Below, piece after piece: positions 33,462-42,556 of a DNA stretch of 49,629 nucleotides. Under the pieces are notes generated by a model that was not told where the DNA came from, did not search any database, and saw nothing but the letters and a program-made list of their open reading frames with translations. Origin of the DNA: a virus; IMG/VR virus record IMGVR_UViG_3300035698_001683, positions 1-49,629 of that record; one strand, 5' to 3'. A program made the position numbers and the translations under genes. Each line of letters opens with the position of its first letter. Positions within the stretch are counted from its first letter, which is position 1.

Positions 33462-33917
33462 ATGAAACAATATAGTTTTTATAGCGTCGATTTAATAATC
33501 GACGGACTCACTATGGAAGGATTCGCAGATAGCTCGGCTATCATTTCCGCAGGAAGATCAGCTCCTCAACACGGCAAAGTAATGGATGCTCGTGGTAAAA
33601 TGATTTCTATCACATCAGCAGACAAGTCAGGTGCAATGACATTTGACTTACTGCAGACCTCTGATAGTAACGCATTACTACAGTCACTAGCATTGCTTAC
33701 TCATGAAGCTGGTACCTCTGGAAACAGCGATACTTTTATACCCATACAAGCCGCTATCGTGGACAAGATGGGAAAAACAGTTGTGACAGGTGTTAATGGT
33801 TTTATTACTATGCAACCTGGTGTAACTAGAGGAACAGGACTATCTACTAACACTTGGCTCTTAGAGTTCGAACAGTTATGGATTATCCGTGGACAAACAT
33901 CAGACGTTGGTGTTTAA
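33462..33917 (+). CDS. Tail tube protein (DUF3277 type)
   Basis: This 151-residue protein has QYSFYSVDLIIDGLTMEGFADSSAI at the N-terminus and a beta-rich body with MTFDLLQTSDSNALLQSL, the pattern of tube proteins that follow DUF3383 sheaths. Hexameric rings form the inner tube. RBS AAGGAAGG. Confidence 0.85.
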   Translation: MKQYSFYSVDLIIDGLTMEGFADSSAIISAGRSAPQHGKVMDARGKMISITSADKSGAMTFDLLQTSDSNALLQSLALLTHEAGTSGNSDTFIPIQAAIVDKMGKTVVTGVNGFITMQPGVTRGTGLSTNTWLLEFEQLWIIRGQTSDVGV

Positions 33918-33930
33918 ATAGGAGAAGCAA

Positions 33931-34338
33931 ATGGCGTGCACTGACCACCACAGGGAAATCGACGATAAGCCTGTGTATGTAAAACAGTGGGCTGCTTCAA
34001 AGTCTCTAGAGAACCTTGGCAAAGCTTTATCAATATTTGGGGCAAATTTCGCCCCATTTGTTGATGGAGACTTCCATATGGGTGACATAGTAATTTTGTT
34101 AAGTAACGACCCAAAGAAGACAATGGACTTAATTAAAGATTTCAATTGTGCTGCAAGAATAGATGGACACGAAGTCACTCTTGCAACATTCAACAAAGAA
34201 TATAACGGTGAACTACTGTACGTATTCAAGATATTCTCGTTTGTATGCGAGGTACAGTACAAAGATTTTTTCGAGCAAGGGCAAACGTTAAGCCCACAAC
34301 CAATCGAGACCACACCGACGACGACGACGACCCCTTAA
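33931..34338 (+). CDS. Tail assembly chaperone, short form
   Basis: This 135-residue protein sits between tube and tape-measure genes, where phages encode lambda G/GT-type chaperones that coat the tape measure during tail assembly. It carries a slippery heptamer T TTT TTC at 34266-34272; ribosomes slipping -1 continue into the overlapping frame to 34529. Without slipping it ends in an acidic/Thr stretch at 34338. RBS TAGGAGAAGC. Confidence 0.8.
   Translation: MACTDHHREIDDKPVYVKQWAASKSLENLGKALSIFGANFAPFVDGDFHMGDIVILLSNDPKKTMDLIKDFNCAARIDGHEVTLATFNKEYNGELLYVFKIFSFVCEVQYKDFFEQGQTLSPQPIETTPTTTTTP
34266..34272 (+). other. Programmed -1 frameshift site (T TTT TTC)
   Basis: In-frame codons are GAT TTT TTC, giving the canonical X XXY YYZ heptamer. 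After a -1 slip reading resumes at base 34272 with CGA and stays open to 34529. The position before the tape-measure gene is where this signal is conserved in tailed phages. A clear downstream pseudoknot was not identified by eye. Confidence 0.75.
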
Positions 34339-34529
34339 CAGTCAAACCTAAGTCTATATCAGAAGAATACCCTGAAATAGATTTTTATTTGATGAGACCG
34401 TTACTACAGGAGCCACGTCTATGCCACCTAAACGAATTGCAAGACGGTACATATAGTTTATATGACGTCCACGTGATGCATGAGATATTAGATTTCAGAA
34501 GCCAAATGGCGGAAGATACAAAAACATAG
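34272..34529 (+). CDS. Tail assembly chaperone, frameshift extension
   Basis: It is translated only as the C-terminal 85 residues of a fused 199-residue protein after the -1 slip. The sequence contains a DDDDD run and then IDFYLMRPLLQEPRLCHLNEL, a helical style usual for the T domain that contacts the tape measure. It could alternatively start on its own at an internal ATG, but no strong ribosome-binding site is seen. Confidence 0.7.
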   Translation, partial: RARANVKPTTNRDHTDDDDDPLTVKPKSISEEYPEIDFYLMRPLLQEPRLCHLNELQDGTYSLYDVHVMHEILDFRSQMAEDTKT

Positions 34530-34537
34530 GACTACAC

Positions 34538-37500
34538 ATGGCTACTGACAAGGGTAAACTTACACTAGGGAAAGGTGCTGGCTACAGTACTAATCCCGAA
34601 GGTAGAATAAAAAAGAATAGAACAGTAAGTTCCCTAGGAAGTTTCAACGAAGTACCACCTAAGGCAGCGAGAGTTAGGAGAGCGTACTTGCCTAAAGGGC
34701 AGAGTACAAAATACGTAACCACAGGGGCTACAACCACTAGAAAAGCAACACACTATTTTGATAAAGGGCACAAAGATTACCAGAAGATGGTGACGTCAAC
34801 CCCAACAAAATACTCTAGTACACCCTACGGAAAGAAACAAAATTTCAACACAGCGTTCCAATCAACATTATTAGATACCATATTGAGCGATGAAGACAAT
34901 CCGTTCCAATATGAGAAGAGTGTGATAGAGACTGCACAAGAATATACAACTCCAGAGCAAGTGCTCGCAGGGTTTATAAACCAAGCAGGACCAAATGTTG
35001 CACAAGCATTTATACAATCAGCTAAAGAGGCTATAACAAATCCTGATATAACATCAGTTAGCGCAGCCTCTTTCCACAGCAGTACTAACCCTGCGGAAAA
35101 ATTAGCTTACATGAGTAAGTACGCTATTGGTGGAACTTTAGATTTAAGCAAAGTAGCAACAGAAGTTAGTGCTGGACATAGAAGGGAACACCCAGGTTTA
35201 GCCCAAACAAGTTACGACCTTATATCAAGGAAGTTTGACAGAGCAGACCAAGACTATCACGAACTAGTGAAGTCAAAGACTCCGATGGAGAAGATGCTGG
35301 ATGTAATGGGTGCTAGAACAAGGTCAATGCAATCCTCAAAGCAGGATGTACTATCTCCAGACAAACTTGACGTGAGCATGGCACATCCACAAAAGTTTAA
35401 CCTGCACGCTGAAACTACTATGAAGGCTTTCAGAGGCTTGGCTAGTCTTTACCTCCCAAAAGAGATAGAAGGTGACGCAAGAGCACAAGCTAAAGATAGG
35501 ATAGTAACAGGTCTAGCAAAGATGATGCCACGCAAGTTAGCGGATTACGCTACAGTAGCATCAGGACTTAAAATTGGCGAAGTGCCAGACCCATGGAGTG
35601 TCACTCTACCTTCAATGGGCGAGATGTACCCCCATGTCGAGAAATCTACAAGGAATATATTAACAAACCCGATGGTCTCGAAAGAAACCAGACCTCTAGT
35701 AAACCAGTATATTAAGGAAGTAAAAAATACTACAAGCTTTAGGAACGAGCGAGGCTTAGAGAGTACCTTTAACCCTCTATACAAAGAGCCTAAGTACATA
35801 GCTGATGAACTGGCAGCGGCAGGAATGGATCCATCTAACATGGTTCTAAGCCAAGAGGCTGCAAGAGACCAGTTATACGAGTTCAGAACTACTAGAAACC
35901 CTGTTGAAGCATTAAATGCAGGGTTAGGAATCTTAGGATTAAACGCAGTTGACTTACAAGATCCAATGAACGCTATTAGGGTAAGGACAGTTTTACGAGA
36001 TGGGCTAGATAGTGACAAAACTTTTAGGGCTAGTGTACAAGCTACCATAAATCCAGGAGCGGACTTAAACACTGCTATTGACAAAAGAATAGGTGTCCTA
36101 AAACATCAGGGTACCTCTGTCCTTGCTGCAATGGGTCAGGAAAGCATAGCTCAGTCCGCAGCAATCAATGCCGCGATGGGTGGGGAATTAACCAAAAAGA
36201 ATGAAGCGAGGGCTACAGCAATCAAACATGGTTTGCAGAAAGCCCGAGATGGAAGGAACTCTAATATGAAAGTAGTTAAAGATGAAACAACTCTCCAACT
36301 GGAGGCAGAAGCGTTATACGCAGCTTCGTTGTCAGCCCCGTTGATGGAGCCAAGCAACTTTAGCGATGGGAACACCCAACCCGGTCTTAGAGATGGTTGG
36401 AAGGTCTTCCAAAAAGGGATAAGCAACCAGACCCCACAACAGGCTCAAACAGAGTGGCTGAAGAAAAATCCACACTTGAGATTGATGGGTGGCGATGGTA
36501 AAAGATCTGATGGGACTATGGATGAGGAAGTGAACGCGGCTTGGATGAAAGAAAGAGCTGCACGTGCACCATCCTCAATGCTAGCCAAGATGCATGGCGA
36601 AGCCCCTAGTGATACTTCAGGACCAGCTTCAGCAATACTAAAAGCGAACCTTGGTATTGATAGCAGTGGCAATATAGATAATGCCTTTACTAGATCAGGA
36701 GACAAATTAGAAGATGTAGCATTAAATTACTACAGAAAGAATTACGAGTCTTCTGCCTTTGACGTGGGTTTGATCACAAATCGCCTGTACCCTGGACAAT
36801 CCTCAACACCGGATGCTATGGTGAGTAGTGCAAATAAAATTGTAGAAGTCAAGTCACGGCAAGGGCGTGTTATAGACACAAAGAACGCCACAGGCAGTGA
36901 CATGAAAGAGCTGCAAAAGAACTATATGCAAATGCAACATCAGATGATGATGACTGGAGCCTCTTCAGGGGATCTAGTGCAGATAGCTCGTGGAGCAAAT
37001 ACTAACTTACCTGCCTCATTAACTCCGGAAGGAGTAGCAAGTGACTTTGACGTAAGAAATTATGAAAGAGATGACGAGCTAATAAACCGTATGAAGCCTG
37101 TCTGGTCGGCTGTTGCTGGCAATGCAAGTAAGATTTCCAACCTGAACGAAGGGGACAAAAAGATATTAGCTGAGGCAGTTGCTAAAGGCAATGTAGAATC
37201 TTTTGAAATCCTAGCTGAGAAGCACGGTTTAGATACTGCTACAACTGGTTACAGCCTTGGGAAAGGCGGTGGTGGTAGAAAAGGTGGCGGTGGTGGACCT
37301 AAGGATAAGGGATGGTACGACTACATAGCTAGCAATAAAGGTGGAATGTCAGCATCACAACTAACACATTCCAAACTAGCAATGGGCGGTAAATTTGCCA
37401 GAGGGCTCAACGTAGCTGCCACAGTAGCTAGCGCAGCAGTTGATGTCGGCAAGAGCATGAACGATAGTTTCCTAACTAAAGCTTACGGAGCTAGTTCTTC

Positions 37501-38254
37501 AGGCATGTCAGACAGCCTGTACTTAGAAGAGAGATCAGAGCTAAGAAGTGCATTCAATATGAGTGACGAAAGAGCTACTAGCAACCTACAAACATTAGCA
37601 GAAGCCTCTGGCGGTATGCGAATGGGACAGATGGGAGGAATGGTAAATATAGTTCAAGGCTCCCTAGGATTGTTAAGTGCAGACGACGTCTACGGCTACA
37701 GAGGAAAGAAAGGTGAAGCCACTGCCCTCATGCAGAAGATGAGGAAAGCAGGTGAGAACCGTGGCTACGACGAAATGGAGTGGGCTGCTATAGCAAAGAA
37801 GACAGGCTTGACTGCTGCACTAGCAACAGAGAAAGGTTCTAGCTCAGCTGAGAAAGGTATAAACACCGCAGCGGCTGTAACTCAACAAGTGGCATTAGAG
37901 TTAATGGCAGGCGGTGTTCAGAAAACAGCGGATGCCGCTACAAGCATATATGAGTTTATAACAAGTGACCCGAAGGCACGTACCCCAGGAGTCGAAGGTG
38001 GCGCAAGGTCAATGCCGGACTACATGCTGACAACTAAGTCAGGAGGTCTACCTACATTTAATGCAGACGACCTAAAGGAAGACAAAAGAAAGAGTACGAA
38101 GACAGCGCTACCATTTTATCCGGCACACGGGTTCGGTGGCTATGCCGCTGCACTACAAGAAGTTAAAGTAACCGTAGAGGCGAAAGGAGACTTAGCGGCA
38201 ATAGTAGAAGACGCTAAGAACAAAAACCCAGCAGCCGTTGGGACTGACCACTAA
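34538..38254 (+). CDS. Tape-measure protein with embedded lambda-exonuclease-like domain
   Basis: This 1238-residue protein sets tail length and is normally ejected with DNA. Residues 1-640 are helical without enzymatic motifs. Residues about 650-870 match the lambda-exonuclease/YqaJ PD-(D/E)XK pattern: RAARAPSSM...(TAS-like), KLEDVALNYYRK with Glu725, STPDAMV with Asp759, VEVKSRQ with Glu770 and Lys772, YMQMQHQMMMTG with the Gln motif near 798-802, and VRNYERDDELI. Glu725 to Asp759 is 34 residues, as between Glu85 and Asp119 of lambda exonuclease. A Gly-rich linker (GKGGGGRKGGGGG) and a helical C-terminus with a weakly hydrophobic stretch follow. The tape-measure role is from position after the chaperones. 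Confidence 0.85.
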   Translation: MATDKGKLTLGKGAGYSTNPEGRIKKNRTVSSLGSFNEVPPKAARVRRAYLPKGQSTKYVTTGATTTRKATHYFDKGHKDYQKMVTSTPTKYSSTPYGKKQNFNTAFQSTLLDTILSDEDNPFQYEKSVIETAQEYTTPEQVLAGFINQAGPNVAQAFIQSAKEAITNPDITSVSAASFHSSTNPAEKLAYMSKYAIGGTLDLSKVATEVSAGHRREHPGLAQTSYDLISRKFDRADQDYHELVKSKTPMEKMLDVMGARTRSMQSSKQDVLSPDKLDVSMAHPQKFNLHAETTMKAFRGLASLYLPKEIEGDARAQAKDRIVTGLAKMMPRKLADYATVASGLKIGEVPDPWSVTLPSMGEMYPHVEKSTRNILTNPMVSKETRPLVNQYIKEVKNTTSFRNERGLESTFNPLYKEPKYIADELAAAGMDPSNMVLSQEAARDQLYEFRTTRNPVEALNAGLGILGLNAVDLQDPMNAIRVRTVLRDGLDSDKTFRASVQATINPGADLNTAIDKRIGVLKHQGTSVLAAMGQESIAQSAAINAAMGGELTKKNEARATAIKHGLQKARDGRNSNMKVVKDETTLQLEAEALYAASLSAPLMEPSNFSDGNTQPGLRDGWKVFQKGISNQTPQQAQTEWLKKNPHLRLMGGDGKRSDGTMDEEVNAAWMKERAARAPSSMLAKMHGEAPSDTSGPASAILKANLGIDSSGNIDNAFTRSGDKLEDVALNYYRKNYESSAFDVGLITNRLYPGQSSTPDAMVSSANKIVEVKSRQGRVIDTKNATGSDMKELQKNYMQMQHQMMMTGASSGDLVQIARGANTNLPASLTPEGVASDFDVRNYERDDELINRMKPVWSAVAGNASKISNLNEGDKKILAEAVAKGNVESFEILAEKHGLDTATTGYSLGKGGGGRKGGGGGPKDKGWYDYIASNKGGMSASQLTHSKLAMGGKFARGLNVAATVASAAVDVGKSMNDSFLTKAYGASSSGMSDSLYLEERSELRSAFNMSDERATSNLQTLAEASGGMRMGQMGGMVNIVQGSLGLLSADDVYGYRGKKGEATALMQKMRKAGENRGYDEMEWAAIAKKTGLTAALATEKGSSSAEKGINTAAAVTQQVALELMAGGVQKTADAATSIYEFITSDPKARTPGVEGGARSMPDYMLTTKSGGLPTFNADDLKEDKRKSTKTALPFYPAHGFGGYAAALQEVKVTVEAKGDLAAIVEDAKNKNPAAVGTDH

Positions 38255-38269
38255 GATAAAGGAGGTTCT

Positions 38270-39325
38270 ATGTACAAACGAGTAATAAGGCTAGAAGCCA
38301 GTAATTTCAGTGACAACGAGCCTATATTTACTACAGTAGAACATAGAATCTCTTTTGAACTAGAAGTCGGGTTAGCCCAAGGCTTAGCAATGGCTAGAGT
38401 GCAAATTTATAACCTAGCCATAGACCAAATAAAAGCATTAACAAGATCAGACATTGAATCAATAAGTAGTGGTGATGGAAAGAACAACAGGCAACTGGAA
38501 AAAGTTCGCATAAAATTATTTGCAGGCTACGAAGACGAACTGGACGACGAAGGGAAGCCACCTTTAGTAATAGACGGGTTTGTTATGAACTCAGCTAGCC
38601 TAAAGAAACTACCTGAAAACATAACCTTCCTCTACGTAATAGCCTCTGGAAGTAACTTATTAATACAAGATTTCACAACGTTTAGTACCCCAGACAGTAA
38701 AAGTACTCCAATGAAAGTGAAAGATGTTATACTCCGATTATGCGTTGGCGATGAAGGTGCGGGCTACGAGGCTGCCAATATAAATTTTGACTCAGCCCCT
38801 GTGGCGATAATGGAAAAGCCTGTCATAGCTCACACTTACACCAACGGTGAGAAAGGGTTGATAAAAGCCTTAGACGAAGTTGCTGAAGAGTTCCACTTTA
38901 ATTGGGGCACTAGGGCAAACGGGATAGCAATATACCCCCTGCTAGCAGACAGTGCCAAAGACTCCAGCGAGTTTAACGTGCTAATAGCAGGCAAATCTTT
39001 GAAAATAAGCCCTCTAAAAATACGAGGAACCCCACTAACTGGAATGGCTACAATACAGATACCACATAACCTAGATGCTACATTGATTCCAGGTTTGCTG
39101 ATAGACGTAGGAGACCTGAAAGGTCTAATAGACTACACTCATCTTGGAGAGACAGTGTACTTCACAGATGATATATGGAAATACGCGGTGTTCCAGTACT
39201 ACATGGTGAAGAAGATAATTCATAAAGGGGATACCCACGGTAGTGATTGGCAAAGCACTATATCCTGCATGTTCCCTTCCTCTGGAAAAACATCAGACAA
39301 CGAAATAAAACAACCCAAGAAATAG
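38270..39325 (+). CDS. Baseplate hub protein
   Basis: This 351-residue protein has an N-terminal part with RISFELEVGLAQGLAMARVQIYNL and VRIKLFAGYE, typical of hub proteins related to P2 gpD/T4 gp27. The middle holds KGLIKALDEVAEEFHFNWG. It should form the trimeric hub joining tube and spike. Strong AGGAGG site 10 bases before ATG; follows the tape measure as in most myophages. Confidence 0.75.
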   Translation: MYKRVIRLEASNFSDNEPIFTTVEHRISFELEVGLAQGLAMARVQIYNLAIDQIKALTRSDIESISSGDGKNNRQLEKVRIKLFAGYEDELDDEGKPPLVIDGFVMNSASLKKLPENITFLYVIASGSNLLIQDFTTFSTPDSKSTPMKVKDVILRLCVGDEGAGYEAANINFDSAPVAIMEKPVIAHTYTNGEKGLIKALDEVAEEFHFNWGTRANGIAIYPLLADSAKDSSEFNVLIAGKSLKISPLKIRGTPLTGMATIQIPHNLDATLIPGLLIDVGDLKGLIDYTHLGETVYFTDDIWKYAVFQYYMVKKIIHKGDTHGSDWQSTISCMFPSSGKTSDNEIKQPKK

Positions 39326-39334
39326 AGGCATGAA

Positions 39335-39994
39335 ATGGCAAAGTTAAACGAGTGTCTCATTATATGGGAAACAGGAAAGCGAGGCTCAAATAAATGGGCT
39401 GTCCTTGCTTTTGATGCAGTGAGGACAGAATCACATAGCGGGCAAAATACAGTTACTAAATACCCTGTTTCCGCAGGGTTCTTAATAAGTGAACACACGA
39501 TACGAGAGAACGCCAATATCAGATTAGAGGCAGTTGTAAATAGTGTGAGTAACCCCACGTGGACTCCAAGGCAATCTTATGAAGTAGCGTTTGACCACCT
39601 TGTAACAGCAGCAGGTGGCTCTGGTTCGTTATCAGGAGCACAACTGTACGGGCGAGTAGCGTACGACACATTTATAATGCCCGATGGAGACCTAGAGAAG
39701 GTGCAAGAAGCCTTTAGGCAGATACGAACTCTAGTACAGAAAGGCACAGTAATACACGTGCTAACTATGCGAGAAACTTATATAAACTGCGTGATGCGAA
39801 GTTACAGTGTAATGAACGATGTGACTAACGCCTATGCCATACCCCTCTTCTTGGAGATGGAAGAGCTAGTATTAGCGAAAACAATAGACGCAGGGGTAGC
39901 AGCTAGACCCACAAGTGACTCCGATGGGTCTAAAGTAATAGACCAGCAAGTGTGGTGGGATACCAATTCATTCACATATGGTAGAGGGTATTAA
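39335..39994 (+). CDS. Baseplate protein, Dit/LysM-adaptor-like
   Basis: This 219-residue protein has FDAVRTESHSGQNTVTKYPVSAGFLISEHTI at the N-terminus, matching Dit-like N-terminal domains of baseplate proteins in DUF3383 phages, then GRVAYDTFIMPDGDLEKVQEAFRQIR. Likely a ring component around the hub. Confidence 0.7.
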   Translation: MAKLNECLIIWETGKRGSNKWAVLAFDAVRTESHSGQNTVTKYPVSAGFLISEHTIRENANIRLEAVVNSVSNPTWTPRQSYEVAFDHLVTAAGGSGSLSGAQLYGRVAYDTFIMPDGDLEKVQEAFRQIRTLVQKGTVIHVLTMRETYINCVMRSYSVMNDVTNAYAIPLFLEMEELVLAKTIDAGVAARPTSDSDGSKVIDQQVWWDTNSFTYGRGY

Positions 39995-39996
39995 TT

Positions 39997-40344
39997 ATGA
40001 CATCTAGAGCAGAGTTCCTTGAACTAGGACACAAGTTAGTGCCATTCAGCGAGACAGTAGATACCTCCTTCCAATACGAGGAAATCACTTATACCTTAGG
40101 GCAAGTGAGATATAACAAGGCGGCAAATGCTTTATCAACATCCTTGACTTGGAAAGTGGGGGAAGTAACAAGAGTAGCTGATGGTATAATAATACAGAAC
40201 GGAGTAAATATAATCCAGCAGTATAATACCATATTACCCTCGTTAGTGGCAATAAACAAAAACAGCACAGGGAATATAACAGATATATCTGAATTGGAAC
40301 TATATATCATAGTAGACTATGACGAGTACTTCAGAGGGCTATAA
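39997..40344 (+). CDS. Small baseplate protein
   Basis: This 115-residue protein is beta-rich with FQYEEITYTLGQVRYNKAANAL. It lies two bases after the Dit-like gene and one base before the spike gene. Probably a baseplate ring or plug component; assigned by position. Confidence 0.6.
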   Translation: MTSRAEFLELGHKLVPFSETVDTSFQYEEITYTLGQVRYNKAANALSTSLTWKVGEVTRVADGIIIQNGVNIIQQYNTILPSLVAINKNSTGNITDISELELYIIVDYDEYFRGL

Positions 40345-40345
40345 A

Positions 40346-41053
40346 ATGAAAGAAATGAATACCACCTTTATCGGGGAAGTAGTTAGCTTCGACCCTGTAG
40401 ATCAAACGGCAGTCATACAATTACATATGACCGATGTAACATCTACAGAAGAATCCAATTACAATAACAAAACACTAGCGAAGCTAATAGAAGTGCCAGT
40501 TCATTTCCCAAGATTTGGTGGATTCAGGATAACAAGCCCTATAGCTAAAGGGGATAACTGTATAGTGCTTTTTGCGCAATGCGGGATATCCCATTGGTTA
40601 TACGAAGCTAGGAAAGAATATAATTTTGACGAAGGAAGACCAGAGTCAGCCGCTGCTAGGAAGTATAGTAAATCCGACGCGATTGCGATAGTAGGTCTCA
40701 GTAATTTAACAGACCCTATAAAGGTCTTTGAACCTACCTTCTTAGAATTACGGAACGATGACAACACCCAAAGAGTAACAATGAAGCCTGATGGGGAGAT
40801 AGAGATAAATACTAACGGTAATATATTCCAAATGCTAAAAGATGGTACTACGAATATAACTGCCCCAACAGCGATAAATATAAGTACCCCATTAGCTACG
40901 TTTGATACAGATGTTAAAATCGAGGGGAACTTAGTTGTAGACGGAACAAGCACTGCAGAAGACCATTTAAGCGACAACGGAGCTATAAGTGGGAAGAGCC
41001 ACAAGCACGGTGGAGTAATCTCCGGTGGAGCAATTACATTAGTACCACAATAG
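40346..41053 (+). CDS. Baseplate spike protein (phi92 gp138-like)
   Basis: This protein has 235 residues from ATG 40346 (the upstream GTG at 40319 lies in the previous gene). The N-terminal OB-like domain (FIGEVVSFDPVDQTAVIQLH, VPVHFPRFGGFRITSPIAKGDNCIVLF) matches Gp138-type central spikes. The C-terminal half is a repetitive beta-helix (EIEINTNGNIFQML, DVKIEGNLVVDG) ending in SHKHGG, an HxH motif like the iron-binding tip of phage membrane-piercing spikes. Confidence 0.88.
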   Translation: MKEMNTTFIGEVVSFDPVDQTAVIQLHMTDVTSTEESNYNNKTLAKLIEVPVHFPRFGGFRITSPIAKGDNCIVLFAQCGISHWLYEARKEYNFDEGRPESAAARKYSKSDAIAIVGLSNLTDPIKVFEPTFLELRNDDNTQRVTMKPDGEIEINTNGNIFQMLKDGTTNITAPTAINISTPLATFDTDVKIEGNLVVDGTSTAEDHLSDNGAISGKSHKHGGVISGGAITLVPQ

Positions 41054-41060
41054 GAGTATT

Positions 41061-41408
41061 ATGCCAAATTTAAAACTAGACACTAGCCATGATATCATCA
41101 TAGGCCGTGGTACAACCAAGGTAACTGGAGACGACTACGTAGTACAACTAGTCAAGTGTAGATTATTATTTGCACTAGACACTTGGGAATTAGACCCTAA
41201 GTTAGGGCTACCTTGGATCCAAGACATACTAGTAAAAGACGCGGATAGCACCTTAGTTAGAGGGCTAATACGCAACACAATACTAAAAACGGAAGGAGTT
41301 GCCTCAGTGGATTCATTAAGTATGAGCCTAGACACAAACACTAGAGGATTAACTGTATCATTCACAGCAACTACAGACGAAGGAACAGCAATAGCTGCGG
41401 AGGTTTAA
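41061..41408 (+). CDS. Baseplate wedge protein (gpW/gp25-like)
   Basis: This 115-residue protein contains LFALDTWELDPKLGLPWIQDIL and LVRGLIRNTILKTEGVASVDSL, the pattern of W/gp25 and DUF2634 baseplate proteins. It triggers sheath assembly. Followed one base later by baseplate J. Confidence 0.8.
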   Translation: MPNLKLDTSHDIIIGRGTTKVTGDDYVVQLVKCRLLFALDTWELDPKLGLPWIQDILVKDADSTLVRGLIRNTILKTEGVASVDSLSMSLDTNTRGLTVSFTATTDEGTAIAAEV

Positions 41409-41409
41409 A

Positions 41410-42555
41410 ATGGCAGGAGTAACAATTGACGGCTTTGTGTCGAAGACTCGCGACGAAATAGTTGCTGAGTTGAATGCAAGATTCACAAGTCAATTCGGAG
41501 CAACATTTGATGTATCTCCTGAGAGCCCAGATGGGCAAACAATTGGCATAATGGCAGACTTTATGGCTACACAATGGGATATGGGGGAAGACACTTTTAA
41601 CAGTTACAACCCAGCAACAAGCGCAGGAATCCCACTAGACAACGCAGTCAGGATAAATGCTATAGCCCGAATAACAAATCAACCCACTACCGCGAGCGTA
41701 AGCTTGTCTGCCTCTAACCCAATTTACGATGGGACTTTAATACCTGCAGGCTCGGTAGTAGAAACAGCAGATGGAATTCAGTTCACTACAGACGACCCAG
41801 TCAACCTGCCAGGAACCACTATCGCAACTTGTACTACCTTAGGTGCTATAATTATCAACACAGCTGAAATAAACACTATAGTAACCGTAATAACTGGATG
41901 GGATGAAGTAACTAACGCAGTAGCAGGAACTACAGGGATAGTAGAAGAAACAGATCTAGCACTAAGAGCACGAAGAGAAGCGACTGTAGTAAGGACAGGT
42001 ATCACAACTGCAGACGCAGTAGTATCCGCAGTGACCAATGTGGCTGGAGTTACTAATGTCCTAGTAATAGAAAATGATAATAATGTGGCAGTTGGGGTAA
42101 TCCCTGCTAATTCCTTTCACACGATAGTGGACGGAGGAATCCTACAGAGTATCGCAGAAGCAGTATACGTAAACAAACCTATAGGCATATTAGCTTATGG
42201 GAGTAATGTACAAGTAGTAGTAGACTCCCAATTACAGAATCACAATATCGGGGTTTCAAGACCAACCGATGTAGTAATAAAGATAGAAGTGTCTATAACT
42301 AAAGATAACACTGCTCCATCAACAGCAAATGCAGATGTCCAGCAGGCTCTAGTAGACTATATAGACACCTTCAATATGGGTGACGATGTGGTATGGTCAA
42401 GATTATTTGAACCGGCTAACTCTATAACAGGAACAACTGTAACTAATATAAGATCAGCTAAGATAGCCGATGGGTTCACAGAAATAACTATACCTATAGA
42501 GAACGTTGAGAAAGCAAGTCTGATACTAGCAAACGTAACCATAATAGAGGTGTAA
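41410..42555 (+). CDS. Baseplate J protein
   Basis: This 381-residue protein has the J family layout: ARFTSQFGATFDVSPESPDGQTIGIMADF near the N-terminus, PAGSVVETADGIQFTT, a TEIDLALR-like TDLALRARREATVVRTG, and YVNKPIGILAYG. Forms the wedge ring with W and the I-like protein. Confidence 0.9.
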   Translation: MAGVTIDGFVSKTRDEIVAELNARFTSQFGATFDVSPESPDGQTIGIMADFMATQWDMGEDTFNSYNPATSAGIPLDNAVRINAIARITNQPTTASVSLSASNPIYDGTLIPAGSVVETADGIQFTTDDPVNLPGTTIATCTTLGAIIINTAEINTIVTVITGWDEVTNAVAGTTGIVEETDLALRARREATVVRTGITTADAVVSAVTNVAGVTNVLVIENDNNVAVGVIPANSFHTIVDGGILQSIAEAVYVNKPIGILAYGSNVQVVVDSQLQNHNIGVSRPTDVVIKIEVSITKDNTAPSTANADVQQALVDYIDTFNMGDDVVWSRLFEPANSITGTTVTNIRSAKIADGFTEITIPIENVEKASLILANVTIIEV

Positions 42556-42556
42556 A

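Noticed and set aside
35545-36084. 179-codon minus-strand ORF (similarly 40501-41004, 26710-27162, 27944-28363)
   Set aside because: Antisense to well-supported structural genes, no ribosome-binding sites, and composition of reverse-frame shadows.
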